Assembly (NCBI RefSeq): GCF_002742335.1
Contig: NZ_MDGR01000007.1
Location: 186,001 to 250,000, forward strand
Origin: Reichenbachiella sp. 5M10
GTDB lineage: Bacteria > Bacteroidota > Bacteroidia > Cytophagales > Cyclobacteriaceae
DNA: 64,000 bases
Direction of reading: 5' to 3'
Shown: positions 25,245 through 34,743 of the stretch, one piece after another
How the letters are laid out: each line of letters begins with the position of its first letter
Numbering within the stretch: the first letter of the stretch is position 1
Notes under the pieces: generated by a model
What the model was told of the DNA's origin: nothing
What the model saw: the letters and a program-made list of their open reading frames with translations, nothing else
Databases searched by the model: none
Position numbers and translations under genes: made by a program

Positions 25245-25664
25245 TTATATTCTTTCGATCTCTGAAAAGTAGAATGAACCTTCGATGGCTGCATTTTCGT
25301 CTGAGTCGGATCCATGTACGGCATTTGCTTCGAGTGATTTGGCATACAATTTTCTGATTGTACCTTCTGCAGCATCTGCAGGGTTGGTCGCGCCGATCAA
25401 TTCTCTAAAGTCCGCCACGGCATTGTCTTTTTCGAGGATTGCTGCGACGATGGGCCCTTTGGACATGTAGCTACATAGCTCTCCATAAAAGGGTCTCTCG
25501 CTGTGTACTGCATAAAATTTCCCCGCATCTTCTGCACTGAGCTTTACTGTTTTCATTGCTTTGATTGTGAAGCCAGCCTCTTCGATCATTTTTAGGATTG
25601 CTCCTGTGTGCCCGTCTGCGAAAGCATCCGGCTTAATCATTGTGAACGTTCTGTTGTTTGCCAT
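25245..25664 (-). CDS. ndk: Nucleoside-diphosphate kinase
   Basis: 139 residues from the ATG at 25664 ([15 protein letters not shown]). The frame extends 39 codons further upstream without family similarity. The active-site motif [13 protein letters not shown] contains the phosphorylated His. Length and ends agree with the family. It balances NTP and dNTP pools. It is transcribed against the surrounding plus-strand run and shares its upstream region with nrnA. Confidence 0.97.
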   Translation of the reverse strand: MANNRTFTMIKPDAFADGHTGAILKMIEEAGFTIKAMKTVKLSAEDAGKFYAVHSERPFYGELCSYMSKGPIVAAILEKDNAVADFRELIGATNPADAAEGTIRKLYAKSLEANAVHGSDSDENAAIEGSFYFSEIERI

Positions 25665-25769
25665 TACTGTTTTTTGATTTTGACGTCTTTTTTTATGCCG
25701 CAAAGCTAGCCCGAATGTCGAGGATAAAAAAGGTAATCTTTTTGATTGCGTGTTAGTTAGTGCGATGCT

Positions 25770-25800
25770 TTTGGTTTTCAATTAAATTTTGTCAATTTTG
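25770..25800 (+). promoter_or_regulatory. Bacteroidota-type promoter for the nrnA-FKBP-rdgB operon
   Basis: TTTG (25770-25773), 19 nt, then CAATTTTG (25793-25800), one base from TAnnTTTG. The nrnA ATG is 21 nt downstream. Confidence 0.65.
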
Positions 25801-25820
25801 CACACTCTTTATCAATGTAA

Positions 25821-26834
25821 ATGCAGAATCTAGCAGCTTTAAAGGAAAAATTAAACCTACCCAAGCGGATTGTAATCACTACTCATGTCAAGCCAGATGC
25901 AGATGCATTGGGTTCTTCATTGGGGTTGGCGGGTTATCTGATGAAGCTGGGCCACCAGGTATGTGTGATCACTCCGACGGATTATCCGGATTTTCTCACG
26001 TGGATGGAGGGCAATGAGGACGTGTTGATTTTTGAAGGAAACGAAGAAAAGGCACAGTATCTCGTAGAAAATGCAGACTTGGTGTTTTGCTTAGATTTTT
26101 CGAGCTTGACGCGAATTGGTGCGCTAGGGGAAATGGTGAGAGATTCGGAGGCCGAAAAGGTTCTCATCGACCATCACCTCAATCCAGAGACCTTTGCACA
26201 ATATGTGCTATGGAGTACAGAGGCTGCAGCGACGGCTGAGTTGATCTTTGACTTGATCGAAATGCTCGGAGATGTCGAAAAAATCACCAAAGCCATGGCG
26301 GAGGCGCTCTATGCGGGACTGATGACGGATACGGGCAACTTTAAACTTCCGTCAACGACACCTCACGTGCACAACATCGTGGCAACACTCATGGAGTTGG
26401 GAGCGGACATATCCAAGGTCAGTCACAACGTTTATGACAATAGTTCACTGGATCGGATGCGTCTCTTGGGGTTTGCTTTGTCAGAGCGACTGGAAGTGAT
26501 CGAAGGGACACCCGTAGCCTTCTTCTACCTTACGACAGAGGACAAGAAGAGATTCAACTACCAGACAGGTGACTCGGAAGGTTTGGTCAACTACGGCTTG
26601 GGTATCAAGGACGTCAAGGTGTCTGCGATTTTTATCGAAGATGAAGGGAAGGTAAAAATATCATTTCGTTCGTTTGGAAACATCCCGATCAACGAATTGT
26701 CAAGAAAGTATTTCAATGGAGGAGGACATAAAAATGCAGCTGGAGGAGTTTCATTTGATGATCTAGAGACCACAATAAATAAATTTAAAGAACTGGTTCA
26801 AGGCCAAACAAAAGAATTAAACTATGAAGCGTAA
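25821..26834 (+). CDS. nrnA: DHH phosphoesterase, NrnA-like oligoribonuclease/pAp phosphatase
   Basis: 337 residues. The DHH domain has THVKPDADALGSS and the DHH motif VLIDHHLNP (about 112-120), plus GLMTDTGNFKL. The DHHA1 domain ends with NGGGHKNAAGG (about 295-305). NrnA enzymes degrade nanoRNAs and dephosphorylate 3'-phosphoadenosine 5'-phosphate. It heads a plus-strand operon. Its stop overlaps the first FKBP gene by 11 bp. Confidence 0.93.
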   Translation: MQNLAALKEKLNLPKRIVITTHVKPDADALGSSLGLAGYLMKLGHQVCVITPTDYPDFLTWMEGNEDVLIFEGNEEKAQYLVENADLVFCLDFSSLTRIGALGEMVRDSEAEKVLIDHHLNPETFAQYVLWSTEAAATAELIFDLIEMLGDVEKITKAMAEALYAGLMTDTGNFKLPSTTPHVHNIVATLMELGADISKVSHNVYDNSSLDRMRLLGFALSERLEVIEGTPVAFFYLTTEDKKRFNYQTGDSEGLVNYGLGIKDVKVSAIFIEDEGKVKISFRSFGNIPINELSRKYFNGGGHKNAAGGVSFDDLETTINKFKELVQGQTKELNYEA

Positions 26835-27732
26835 CACCTTAATGTTGTTGTCAATGATCGCGTTGGCGACATTTTTCTATTCATGCGAAGATGTAGTTAC
26901 AACCAAATCGGGAGTAAAAGTGTCTTATCAAAAGAGAGGCGAAGAAGCCTTGAAAGATAGCAGTGTGTTGTTGGTGAACATGAAGTATACAACGGACAAA
27001 GGTTTTGATATCTTTTCTTCTGATGAGAGAGGTGGGCCGATTACGTTGCCTTACTATGCGTCTCAGTGGGATACTTCTAGAGTGTTTTACGAAGTATTGA
27101 GTCTATGTAAAGTAGGAGATAGTATTACATTCAAAATCAACGCAACAGAGCTTTTTGTGAAGACATTTGGTGCACCTTCTGTGCCTGACTCCATTGGAGC
27201 AGAATCTGAGATTCAGTTCTATGTAGGCATGCAAGATCAGATGACGTTTGATGAGTTTCAGGACTATCGCGTAGCAAGATTGGAAAAGGAGCAAGCAAAA
27301 ATGATGGCTGAAGAAGAAGAAAGAACCATCGCACAAGGAGAAGAAATCGATTTGTTTTTGACGGAAAACAACATCACTGCTGAAGTAACAGAGTCAGGGT
27401 TGAGATATGTGATCACTGAGCAAGGTGATGGCGACAAACCAGCTGTGGGTGACGTAGTGATTGTGCATTATAGTGGAATGTTGATGGATAGCACGAAGTT
27501 TGATTCGTCATATGATAGAAATCAGCCATTCGAGTTTCCGCTAGGCCAGGGCAGAGTCATCCAAGGATGGGACGAAGGCATTGCGCTACTCAACGTAGGA
27601 TCTAAAGCAACGCTTTACATCCCGAGTGCATTAGCTTATGGGCCAAGAGGCGCAGGAGGAACAATCAAACCTAACTCTATTTTGAAATTTGATGTGGAGT
27701 TATTAGGTATTAAAGCAAATGATGAAAAGTAA
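26824..27732 (+). CDS. FKBP-type peptidyl-prolyl isomerase lipoprotein 1
   Basis: 302 residues. The lipobox is TFFYSC (Cys near 21). The N-terminal half looks like a degenerate FKBP-like unit (DSSVLLVNMKYTTDKGFDIF...). A helical linker of about 40 residues rich in Glu follows. The canonical FKBP domain comes last (VGDVVIVHYSGMLMDSTKFD, then VIQGWDEGIALLNVG and YGPRGAGGTIKPNS). It should be a protein-folding catalyst on an outer membrane or periplasmic face. It is the first of three tandem FKBP genes and overlaps the next by 14 bp. Flavobacterial GldI is a lipoprotein of this class. Confidence 0.9.
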   Translation: MKRNTLMLLSMIALATFFYSCEDVVTTKSGVKVSYQKRGEEALKDSSVLLVNMKYTTDKGFDIFSSDERGGPITLPYYASQWDTSRVFYEVLSLCKVGDSITFKINATELFVKTFGAPSVPDSIGAESEIQFYVGMQDQMTFDEFQDYRVARLEKEQAKMMAEEEERTIAQGEEIDLFLTENNITAEVTESGLRYVITEQGDGDKPAVGDVVIVHYSGMLMDSTKFDSSYDRNQPFEFPLGQGRVIQGWDEGIALLNVGSKATLYIPSALAYGPRGAGGTIKPNSILKFDVELLGIKANDEK

Positions 27733-28570
27733 GTTTATCGCTACGGCGATGTTGGTAGCTACCGTTCTCTTTACTTCGTGTAAAGAGGACGATGGCTCAT
27801 CTGATCCTAGAGGGACATTGGAAGAATATGTGGCACTCAATGATGTGTCTGCATATACTGTGACTGATTCGGGCCTCTATTTTCGTTTGGATTCGGATGG
27901 TGAAGGGGAGCAAATAGGTAGTGATGATGTCGTACTTTTTTTGACAAAGATTTATGCAATGAATGGTGATTTGTTGTTTGATGGCTATGTTGACAGTTTG
28001 CTGTGGATCACGTCATTGGATGAGAACTCAATTGTAGTGCCCGCGATGCAGGAAGCATTGCTCCGAATGGGACTCAATGACGAGGCGACTGTGCTTGCGC
28101 CTTATGCTCTAGGGTGGGGCAGTGCAGGTGCATCTACGACGATTCGTCCTTATGAAGATCTGCGCATCGTCATCAAACCAACGGAGTTTAACCCTACGAT
28201 GGAAGACTTCGTCCAAGAAAATGAAGTGAACAACTATCAAACGACGGCCAGTGGGATTATTTATACAGTTGACGGTGCAGGGACAGGTGATTTGCCCGAA
28301 GCAGGCCAAAGTGTCACTGTGCAGTATGAAGGGTATCTACTTGATAGTACCAAATTTGATTCGTCGATAGACAGAGGCACGCCTTTTACGTTTGTCATCG
28401 GCCAAGAGCAAGTCATCGCAGGTTGGGATGAAGGAATTGCACTATATAAGAAAGGGCAAAAAGGCACCTTGTACATACCGTACGAGCTGGGATATGGAAC
28501 TGCAGGTTCTGGATCGATTGCGCCTTATGATGATCTGATTTTTGAAATAGAAGTAATAGATATACGCTAG
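27719..28570 (+). CDS. FKBP-type peptidyl-prolyl isomerase lipoprotein 2
   Basis: 283 residues with the lipobox LFTSC. KEDDG directly follows the Cys, fitting the Lys plus acidic pattern of Bacteroidota surface-export signals (inference). It has two FKBP-like units. The first (about 45-155) is degenerate. The second (about 170-283) is canonical, with VTVQYEGYLLDSTKFDSSID, VIAGWDEGIALYKKG and YGTAGSGSIAPYDDL. The order of units is the same as in the preceding gene, so the two are probably duplicates. It ends 3 bp before the third. Confidence 0.9.
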   Translation: MMKSKFIATAMLVATVLFTSCKEDDGSSDPRGTLEEYVALNDVSAYTVTDSGLYFRLDSDGEGEQIGSDDVVLFLTKIYAMNGDLLFDGYVDSLLWITSLDENSIVVPAMQEALLRMGLNDEATVLAPYALGWGSAGASTTIRPYEDLRIVIKPTEFNPTMEDFVQENEVNNYQTTASGIIYTVDGAGTGDLPEAGQSVTVQYEGYLLDSTKFDSSIDRGTPFTFVIGQEQVIAGWDEGIALYKKGQKGTLYIPYELGYGTAGSGSIAPYDDLIFEIEVIDIR

Positions 28571-28573
28571 TAG

Positions 28574-29281
28574 ATGAAGAGGTATAAGCAGTTGGTATTT
28601 TGGGGTCTATTGGTCTCGATGGGTATCGTAGCATCCTGTAGCAATCCCGTCAAGGATGAGCAAGCAGACATAGAACAAGCGTATCAAGATTCTTTGGCGC
28701 AAGCTTCGATCGACGAAGAAATCATCGAAACATACCTTGAGGACAACGGCTATACCAATGTTTCTTCTACTGAGGATGGTGTACGCTATGGCGTGGTATC
28801 AGTAGGGGATGGCGTGTTTGCTGAGATCAATCAGATTGTCTCTTTGGACTATATTGGTAAATTGACGAATGGAGAAATTTTCGATACCTCGATCAAAGAA
28901 GTGGCTATCTATGAGGATAGTTTGGCTTGGGTGGCCGATGGTGTAGATATAGCGGCCGCTATGGCCGAAACAGGCTTTGACATAGAGACTACACTTGATT
29001 CTCTTCAGTATTATGATGGGAGTGTCTCGGGGATTTATTCTAGCCTCAAGTCTTATAGGCCCATGACTTACAATTATATTGCTAGCGGTGCAGGGATTCC
29101 TTCAGGAGCGATCAAAGGGTACCGTGAAGCTGTGAAGTATCTTACTCCTGAAATAGGTACAGGAGGAGAGGGAATGACAATTTTCCCTTCTGCTTTAGGG
29201 TATGGGACTGCCGAGTTGACCAATATACCTGCCAATTCTGTATTAATTTTTGAGTTTTACGTTGATAATATACGTCCCTAA
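28574..29281 (+). CDS. FKBP-like lipoprotein 3, divergent with an insertion
   Basis: 235 residues with the lipobox VASC. A single FKBP-like domain begins with IVSLDYIGKLTNGEIFDTSI and ends with FPSALGYGTAELTNIPANSV. Between these halves about 80 residues have replaced the usual short segment, and the GWDEG motif is missing (EAVKYL appears near its place). Isomerase activity is therefore doubtful, and a chaperone or binding role is possible (inference). It is third in the FKBP trio and 3 bp before rdgB. Confidence 0.8.
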   Translation: MKRYKQLVFWGLLVSMGIVASCSNPVKDEQADIEQAYQDSLAQASIDEEIIETYLEDNGYTNVSSTEDGVRYGVVSVGDGVFAEINQIVSLDYIGKLTNGEIFDTSIKEVAIYEDSLAWVADGVDIAAAMAETGFDIETTLDSLQYYDGSVSGIYSSLKSYRPMTYNYIASGAGIPSGAIKGYREAVKYLTPEIGTGGEGMTIFPSALGYGTAELTNIPANSVLIFEFYVDNIRP

Positions 29282-29284
29282 GCC

Positions 29285-29857
29285 ATGAAGATTTGTTTCG
29301 CTACACACAATCTCAACAAGCTCAGAGAAGTGAAGCAAATGTTGGGTGACCGGTATACGGTCGTAGGTCTCAATGAGATAGGTTGTGTGGATGAGATTCC
29401 CGAAGATGGCGTTACTTTGGATGAAAATTCTAAGATCAAAGCACAGTTTGTAGCGGAGCATTTTGGGGTCAACTGTTTTGCAGATGATACTGGGCTAGAA
29501 GTCGAAGCGTTGGGAGGAGAGCCAGGGGTTTATTCGGCGCGCTATGCTGGCGAAGAAAAGGACAACCAAGCCAATATGAAGCTTTTGCTCGAAAAGCTGA
29601 AGGGAAAGACCAATCGACAGGCACGTTTTCGCACTGTGATTACCCTCATTCTTGATGACATAGAATTGCAATTCGAAGGGGTGGTCAAGGGGAGTATTAC
29701 CCAAGAGTTGAAAGGCACTGAGGGCTTTGGGTATGACCCCATCTTTGTGCCAGAGGGGCATGATGTGACCTTTGCAGAGATGTCTGCAGAAGCTAAAAAT
29801 CGCATTTCACATCGAGGTAGAGCCATGCAGGCCCTGGTCTCTTTTTTGCAGGGCTAG
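29285..29857 (+). CDS. rdgB: Non-canonical purine NTP pyrophosphatase (RdgB/HAM1)
   Basis: 190 residues. The N-terminal motif CFATHNLNKLREVKQML matches the T/SxxxxK phosphate-binding start of the family. FADDTGLEVEALGGEPGVYSARYAG and EGFGYDPIFVP, followed by SHRGRAMQAL, complete the signature. It removes dITP, XTP and similar bases from nucleotide pools. It is the last gene of the nrnA-FKBP operon, converging with the deaminase gene 5 bp away. Confidence 0.95.
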   Translation: MKICFATHNLNKLREVKQMLGDRYTVVGLNEIGCVDEIPEDGVTLDENSKIKAQFVAEHFGVNCFADDTGLEVEALGGEPGVYSARYAGEEKDNQANMKLLLEKLKGKTNRQARFRTVITLILDDIELQFEGVVKGSITQELKGTEGFGYDPIFVPEGHDVTFAEMSAEAKNRISHRGRAMQALVSFLQG

Positions 29858-29861
29858 TCGC

Positions 29862-30335
29862 CTAGTATTCCGTTTTATCTTTTTTGTTTTTCCATGCAGT
29901 GAATACCTTTTGGGCTTCCTGTCTCATGGCTTGTTGCGTCTTTATTTTTCGTGAGGGGCTTGGGAGAGCGATCTCGTCGTAGATGAACTGATCATCAAAT
30001 CCTGCAGTAGCGGCATCTGTTTTGGCGCTAGCATAGTAGATTGCTTTGGGCCTAGCCCAATAGATTGCTCCGAGACACATGGGGCAGGGTTCACAGGTAG
30101 TGTAGATCTCACAGTCTTGCAATTGGAAGTCTCCGAGGCGTTGGCAGGCATCACGGATGGCATTGATCTCGGCGTGTGCAGTGGGGTCATGACTGGCAGT
30201 GACTGTGTTGTGGCCTTGGCCTATGACTTCTCCATGGCGGACGATGACCGCAGCAAAAGGACCACCACTCTTTTCTTGTATGGAATGCATGGCCAAATCA
30301 ATGGCTTTTTGCATGTGCTTCGCTTCAAATGACAT
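29862..30335 (-). CDS. Nucleoside deaminase, guanine-deaminase-like
   Basis: 157 residues of the cytidine/deoxycytidylate deaminase fold. Zinc ligands are visible in HAEINAIRDAC (His, with Glu as proton shuttle) and PCPMCLGAIYWAR (two Cys). The segment FDDQFIYDEIALP and the total length fit GuaD-type guanine deaminases better than TadA. It probably converts guanine to xanthine. It stands alone on the minus strand. Confidence 0.88.
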   Translation of the reverse strand: MSFEAKHMQKAIDLAMHSIQEKSGGPFAAVIVRHGEVIGQGHNTVTASHDPTAHAEINAIRDACQRLGDFQLQDCEIYTTCEPCPMCLGAIYWARPKAIYYASAKTDAATAGFDDQFIYDEIALPSPSRKIKTQQAMRQEAQKVFTAWKNKKDKTEY

Positions 30336-30387
30336 GCCTCTAATTTACATCAGAGTAGGACAGGATTGTTTGCGGTTTGAAAAAAAA

Positions 30388-31125
30388 TTAGTTCGCTATG
30401 GCCAATCTGTCTTCTTTCATCAAGCGGATGCGGTAGGCATTCATGGCTGTTTTGCCTAGACGGTAAGTCAGTTTCTGGTTGACGCATGCGCCAATCACCG
30501 CACCTACCCCTGGGATGAGTTGAAAGATTTTGACAATATCTAGGTTGTCGCGGTACTCATCCTGAAATCGCTCCCAATCAAAGGCATGTAAGTTGTCAGG
30601 AAGTGTTTGGGCTACTTCGCTCCAGTTTTCGATATGCGCTAGCGCGGCGACACGTCGGTCCTGACTCGAAAATGCCAGTTGGAAAATATGAAGAATAAAA
30701 AGCCGTTCTTTGAAACAGAGGGTGTCGAATCCATAGTACCCTGCAATCTCAAAGAGCATCTTCATCTTCAGACTAATCCATAGAGGGAAATCCGCTATGC
30801 TACTGACCAAACCTCCTAGTCCTGTGATGGCACCTTGTGCTGCAGCGGACGAGGAGTAAAACCATATGGATTCGCGGATCATTTCTTCGGCATTGTGGAT
30901 TTGAAGGGTGAATTCACGTTTGGGAGTCGTGTACTGAGCACCTTGTAGTACAGCTCGAGTCGTTTCTTTGACAATCTTGGCGATCAAGTGATGCATGCTT
31001 CTGGGCATGAATAGATTGATTCTGCGCTGTATTCTTTTGACAGTTTTGTACGAAGAGGTAGGAGGTGTCTCCAGTCGTCTGCGCCAAGCGTCTAATTCCG
31101 AATTGATTTTTTCTCTATGGGTCAC
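30388..31125 (-). CDS. EcsC family protein, copy 1
   Basis: 245 residues, beginning at a GTG. It matches the EcsC family: an amphipathic N-terminus, then TSSAAAQGAITGLGG-type residues (SSSAAAQGAITGLGGLVSS, about 88-106), FPLWISLKMKMLFEIA and a C-terminal LIPGVGAVIGACVNQKLTYRLG. Function is unknown. It closely resembles the protein at 31819-32559 along its whole length, so the pair is a duplication. The two are separated by a cupin gene and a 188-bp spacer with a hairpin. Confidence 0.85.
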   Translation of the reverse strand: MTHREKINSELDAWRRRLETPPTSSYKTVKRIQRRINLFMPRSMHHLIAKIVKETTRAVLQGAQYTTPKREFTLQIHNAEEMIRESIWFYSSSAAAQGAITGLGGLVSSIADFPLWISLKMKMLFEIAGYYGFDTLCFKERLFILHIFQLAFSSQDRRVAALAHIENWSEVAQTLPDNLHAFDWERFQDEYRDNLDIVKIFQLIPGVGAVIGACVNQKLTYRLGKTAMNAYRIRLMKEDRLAIAN

Positions 31126-31201
31126 CTGTATGTTGCTTTACTACGATTAGGCCGGAGTGAGTCACATTAGGTTATGCTATTGCATAGGAAAGGAGGTCCA
31201 T

Positions 31202-31239
31202 GATCCCTTCTGTTCTTGTCAGCAAGAATAGAAGGATCA
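31202..31239. repeat. Long imperfect inverted repeat between cupin and EcsC genes
   Basis: GATCCCTTCTGTTCTTG and CAAGAATAGAAGGATC pair with one bulge and one mismatch around a TCAG loop. No T run follows on the minus strand, so it may be an mRNA stabiliser or attenuator rather than a terminator. Confidence 0.5.
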
Positions 31240-31313
31240 CAATGCAAAGAAAGGGCAACGAGTGTAGAGATGTTATTCGTGATAACACGTAAAAAAATAG
31301 TTAGGTAATCCTT

Positions 31314-31808
31314 TTAAGTTCGAGTGTATTGGCGGATTAGCTCTGCATGCAGAGGAAATTTTGTGATCAATTCTTCACGATCGGCGAGTTCGAAATCTTG
31401 GAAGTCAAAACCTGGTGCTACAGTGCAACCTGCTAAGGAATAGCCGTCTAGTTCGTTGACTTCAGCTGCAAACCACACACCGGCTGGGACGACGTATTGT
31501 GGGACTTGCCCCATGCCTAGGTCGTGCCCAATCTCTATCAGCTCGTGGCGCCCATCCGGATGGATGAGGTGGAGATCAATGGTTGCTCCTTGGTAGAAGT
31601 GCCAGATTTCGTCTTGTTTGATTCGGTGAAAGGCTGAGAAAGTCTCGGAAGTCAGTAAATAATAGATGCACGTGGAGTAGTTGCGTGCTCCGTCAAAGGG
31701 GGAGGCAAGCTGGATACTGTCTGTGCTGCGGTAGGTTTCTTTGTAATAGCCCCCTTCTGGGTGTGGTACGAGTGAGAGGGTTTGGATCAAATTGTCTAAA
31801 TCAGTCAT
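31314..31808 (-). CDS. Cupin protein, DUF985 family
   Basis: 164 residues from the ATG at 31808, 10 bp after the upstream EcsC stop. A TTG at 31829 is an alternative start. The cupin has HPEGGYYKETYRS, STCIYYLLTSETFSAFHRIK, EIWHFYQGATIDLHLI and a closing GFDFQDFELA. These DUF985 motifs surround a possible metal or sugar site. No enzymatic activity is established. It probably shares a transcript with the EcsC gene in front of it. Confidence 0.88.
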   Translation of the reverse strand: MTDLDNLIQTLSLVPHPEGGYYKETYRSTDSIQLASPFDGARNYSTCIYYLLTSETFSAFHRIKQDEIWHFYQGATIDLHLIHPDGRHELIEIGHDLGMGQVPQYVVPAGVWFAAEVNELDGYSLAGCTVAPGFDFQDFELADREELITKFPLHAELIRQYTRT

Positions 31809-31818
31809 TTTGGAGGGG

Positions 31819-32559
31819 TTAATCTTCAATTTTGGGTGTGTTTTGAACGAGCCGCATGCGGTAGGCGTTCATGGCTGTTTTACCTAGGCGGTTGGTGAGT
31901 TTGTGGTTGATGTAGGCACCAACTACCGCACCGATCCCTGGGATCAGCTGCAGGAGCTTGGCGATATCAAGGTGATCACGGTACTCTTGTTGGAACGTGC
32001 GCCAATCGAAATTATTGATGTCTTCGGGCAAATTATTTTGGTTTTGTTCCCAGTTGGAGATGAAGTGGTAGAGTTCGATACGGCGCTGTTGACTAGAAAA
32101 TGCCAGTTGAAAAACGTACAGAATGTAGATTCGCTCTTTGTAGTCGTTGGTGTCAAACCCGTAGCTATGGGCAATCTCGAAGAGCATTTTCATCTTGATG
32201 CTCAGCCAGAGCGGAAAGTCTGCCAAACCACTGAGAAAGCCTCCGAATCCCGTGATAGCTCCTTCGGCAGTGGCCGACGAGGTATAGAAGTTGATCCGTT
32301 CTTTGACATGGTCTTCTGCGTCCATGAGATTGATGGGGCCAGTGATTTTTTTGCTTGTCGTGAATGCTGCTCCGAAGAGTACGGCGCGTGTCAGTTCCTT
32401 GACTGCTTTGGTTATCACTTGATGGACTTTTTCTGGGATGAGGTTTTGGATTTTGGATTGGAAATTCTTGATGCTCTCGTTGGAGAAACTCGGCGTGCGC
32501 TGCATCGTACTTTGCCATTCGGCCAACTCTCGGGTGATTTTGTCTTCGTAGCTGTTCAC
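31819..32559 (-). CDS. EcsC family protein, copy 2
   Basis: 246 residues from a GTG start. The same motifs as in copy 1 appear in the same order: TSSATAEGAITGFGGFLSG, FPLWLSIKMKMLFEIA, YVFQLAFSSQQRR and LIPGIGAVVGAYINHKLTNRLGKTAMNAYRMRL. A central hydrophobic hairpin suggests membrane association. The function is not known. It is the first gene of the EcsC-cupin-EcsC block and follows the lysS terminator. Confidence 0.87.
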   Translation of the reverse strand: MNSYEDKITRELAEWQSTMQRTPSFSNESIKNFQSKIQNLIPEKVHQVITKAVKELTRAVLFGAAFTTSKKITGPINLMDAEDHVKERINFYTSSATAEGAITGFGGFLSGLADFPLWLSIKMKMLFEIAHSYGFDTNDYKERIYILYVFQLAFSSQQRRIELYHFISNWEQNQNNLPEDINNFDWRTFQQEYRDHLDIAKLLQLIPGIGAVVGAYINHKLTNRLGKTAMNAYRMRLVQNTPKIED

Positions 32560-32679
32560 AAGGGTAAGTTAGTCATCTAGAGGGGTGATTCACAAATCGG
32601 ATGTTCGAAGATAGTCTTGGAGGGTATTTTCCTACTAAAATGAACATGGCCTGAAAAACTGATGTATCTCAAAAGGGTA

Positions 32680-32714
32680 TAAAAAAAGCGACAAACTGCT
32701 AGGCATGTCGCTTT
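32680..32714 (-). terminator. Rho-independent terminator of lysS
   Basis: On the minus strand the stem AAGCGACA/TGTCGCTT encloses a 12-nt loop and is followed by a run of T. It lies about 65 nt after the lysS stop. Confidence 0.8.
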
Positions 32715-32778
32715 CTCTTGTTTTTTGCCTCGATCAATTCGTCTAATTTCTAGAGTCTAATGATCGAGAATCTACATG

Positions 32779-34524
32779 TCACTCTTCGCCTGCTTTGGCG
32801 ATCCAGCCTTGCACGTCTTCTAGGCTAGGGTTCTTTACCTCTTTGAGTTTCATCTTCTTTTTGTTGCCACAGACGTCTTGGTGCAGTTTTCCGTCTTTGG
32901 CTTCTGCGAATTGCTGCTTGGTGACCATGCCAATCTTCTGTAGGATTTGGATGAGGTCTTTGGCCACACCAAGTTCTTCGTACTGTGCTGCCGTGAGTGC
33001 TACGACTTTCTTCTCAGGCTTCATCTGGGGGAAGAACAAGACGTCTTGTATCGAGTTGGAGTTGGTCATCATCATCGAGAGACGATCGATCCCAATACCC
33101 AGTCCTGCCGTAGGAGGCATGCCGTACTCGAGTGCTCGGAGGAAGTCCTCGTCGAGTACCATCGCTTCGTCATCGCCACGCTTGCCGAGTTCGAGTTGCT
33201 CTTCGAATCTCGCGCGTTGATCTACAGGATCGTTCAACTCTGAGAACGAATTACAGATTTCCTTGCCGTTGGCGATCGCTTCGAAGCGCTCTACCAACCC
33301 TGGCTTGTTTTTGTGTTTTTTGGCGAGTGGTGACATCTCTACTGGGTAGTCGGTGATGAAGGTCGGTTGGATCAACTGACCCTCGCATTTCTCTCCGAAG
33401 ATCTCGTCGATGAGCTTGCCTTTGCCCATGGTTTCGTCGATGGGTACGTTGAGTTTTTGGGCGGTCTCTCTGAGGCCTGTTTCGTCCATCTCGGAGATGT
33501 CGATACCTGTGAAGTGTTCGATCGCTTCGAACATCGTGTAGCGCTTCCAAGGTCGCTGGAAGTTGATGATGTTGTCACCGACTTGTACTTCGGTCGTGCC
33601 GTGTAGGTCCATGGCGACTTTTTCTACCATGGCTTCTGTCAAGTCCATCATCCATTCGTAATCCTTGTAGGCTACATAGAGCTCGACTTGCGTGAACTCT
33701 GGGTTGTGGAAGCGGGACATACCTTCGTTACGGAAATCCTTGGAGAACTCAAATACGCCATCGTACCCTCCGACGATCAATCTTTTCAAATACAACTCGT
33801 TGGCGATACGCAAATAGAGCGTCATGTCCAGTGTGTTGTGGTGTGTCTTGAACGGACGTGCCGCTGCTCCACCGTATAGTGGCTGTAGGATAGGGGTTTC
33901 TACCTCTAGGTATCCTCGGTCTGCGAGGAAGTTTCTCATCGAATTGACGAGTTGTGTTCTTTTGACGAACGTCTCGCGTACCTCTGGGTTGACGATCATG
34001 TCGACATAGCGCTGTCTGTAGCGCATCTCTGGATCGGTGAAGGCGTCAAAGGTCTTGACGTTTCCGTCGGCGTCTTTGGCTTCCTTGACGATTGGTAGGG
34101 GCTTGAGGGACTTGGTCAACAGCTTGAGTGAAGTGACGTGTATCGATATCTCGCCTACTTCAGTGGTGAATACATAGCCTTTGATACCGATGATGTCACC
34201 GATATCCATCATTTTTTTGAAGACGGTGTTGTAGAGACTCTTGTCCTCATCTGGGCAGAGGTCATCTCGGCGCAAGTAGATCTGGATACGACCTGAGGCA
34301 TCCTGCAGCTCTGCAAATGATGCTGACCCCATGATGCGTCGACTCATGAGTCGACCCGCGATAGAAATATCCTTGTAGTCTGTCTTTCGCTTTTCGTAGT
34401 TTTGGTGAATGTCTTGGGTAGTCACGTTCACTTCGAAGGTGTCAGATGGATAGGGATCAATGCCCGATTGCATCAGTTGCTCTCTGGCTTGACGTCTGAT
34501 TATTTCCTGTTCGCTTAAAATCAT
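32779..34524 (-). CDS. lysS: Lysyl-tRNA synthetase, class II
   Basis: 581 residues. The N-terminal OB domain ([20 protein letters not shown], about 55-75) is followed by the class II core. Motif 2 appears as [20 protein letters not shown] and motif 3 as [13 protein letters not shown] (about 480-492). A C-terminal tail of roughly 75 residues goes beyond the usual end, with a Lys-rich patch near the terminus. Longer LysRS of this type occur in Bacteroidota. Upstream, TAATTTTG (34555-34548, minus strand) fits a -7 promoter element. Confidence 0.97.
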   Translation of the reverse strand: MILSEQEIIRRQAREQLMQSGIDPYPSDTFEVNVTTQDIHQNYEKRKTDYKDISIAGRLMSRRIMGSASFAELQDASGRIQIYLRRDDLCPDEDKSLYNTVFKKMMDIGDIIGIKGYVFTTEVGEISIHVTSLKLLTKSLKPLPIVKEAKDADGNVKTFDAFTDPEMRYRQRYVDMIVNPEVRETFVKRTQLVNSMRNFLADRGYLEVETPILQPLYGGAAARPFKTHHNTLDMTLYLRIANELYLKRLIVGGYDGVFEFSKDFRNEGMSRFHNPEFTQVELYVAYKDYEWMMDLTEAMVEKVAMDLHGTTEVQVGDNIINFQRPWKRYTMFEAIEHFTGIDISEMDETGLRETAQKLNVPIDETMGKGKLIDEIFGEKCEGQLIQPTFITDYPVEMSPLAKKHKNKPGLVERFEAIANGKEICNSFSELNDPVDQRARFEEQLELGKRGDDEAMVLDEDFLRALEYGMPPTAGLGIGIDRLSMMMTNSNSIQDVLFFPQMKPEKKVVALTAAQYEELGVAKDLIQILQKIGMVTKQQFAEAKDGKLHQDVCGNKKKMKLKEVKNPSLEDVQGWIAKAGEE

Positions 34525-34743
34525 GGTATTGTATAAAAATTAAGCGGCAAAATTAATTTATTCGGTCAATACTGTGCAGGGATTGACCAATAATATTAGG
34601 CGTGTGTAGGAGGTAGTGGCTGTACTTGCCTGGCAAGGAGGTGAGCTACTTTGTTTCTACTCGGTTATTTCATCAAGCGGGGTGATCCGCTGAGTCAGAG
34701 AGATAGGGTCAGCGTCAAGTAAGATGGGAATAAAGGAAAGAGT

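Noticed and set aside
33132-33606. Several frames opposite lysS (33132-33606)
   Set aside because: Antisense shadows of a clearly coding, conserved gene.
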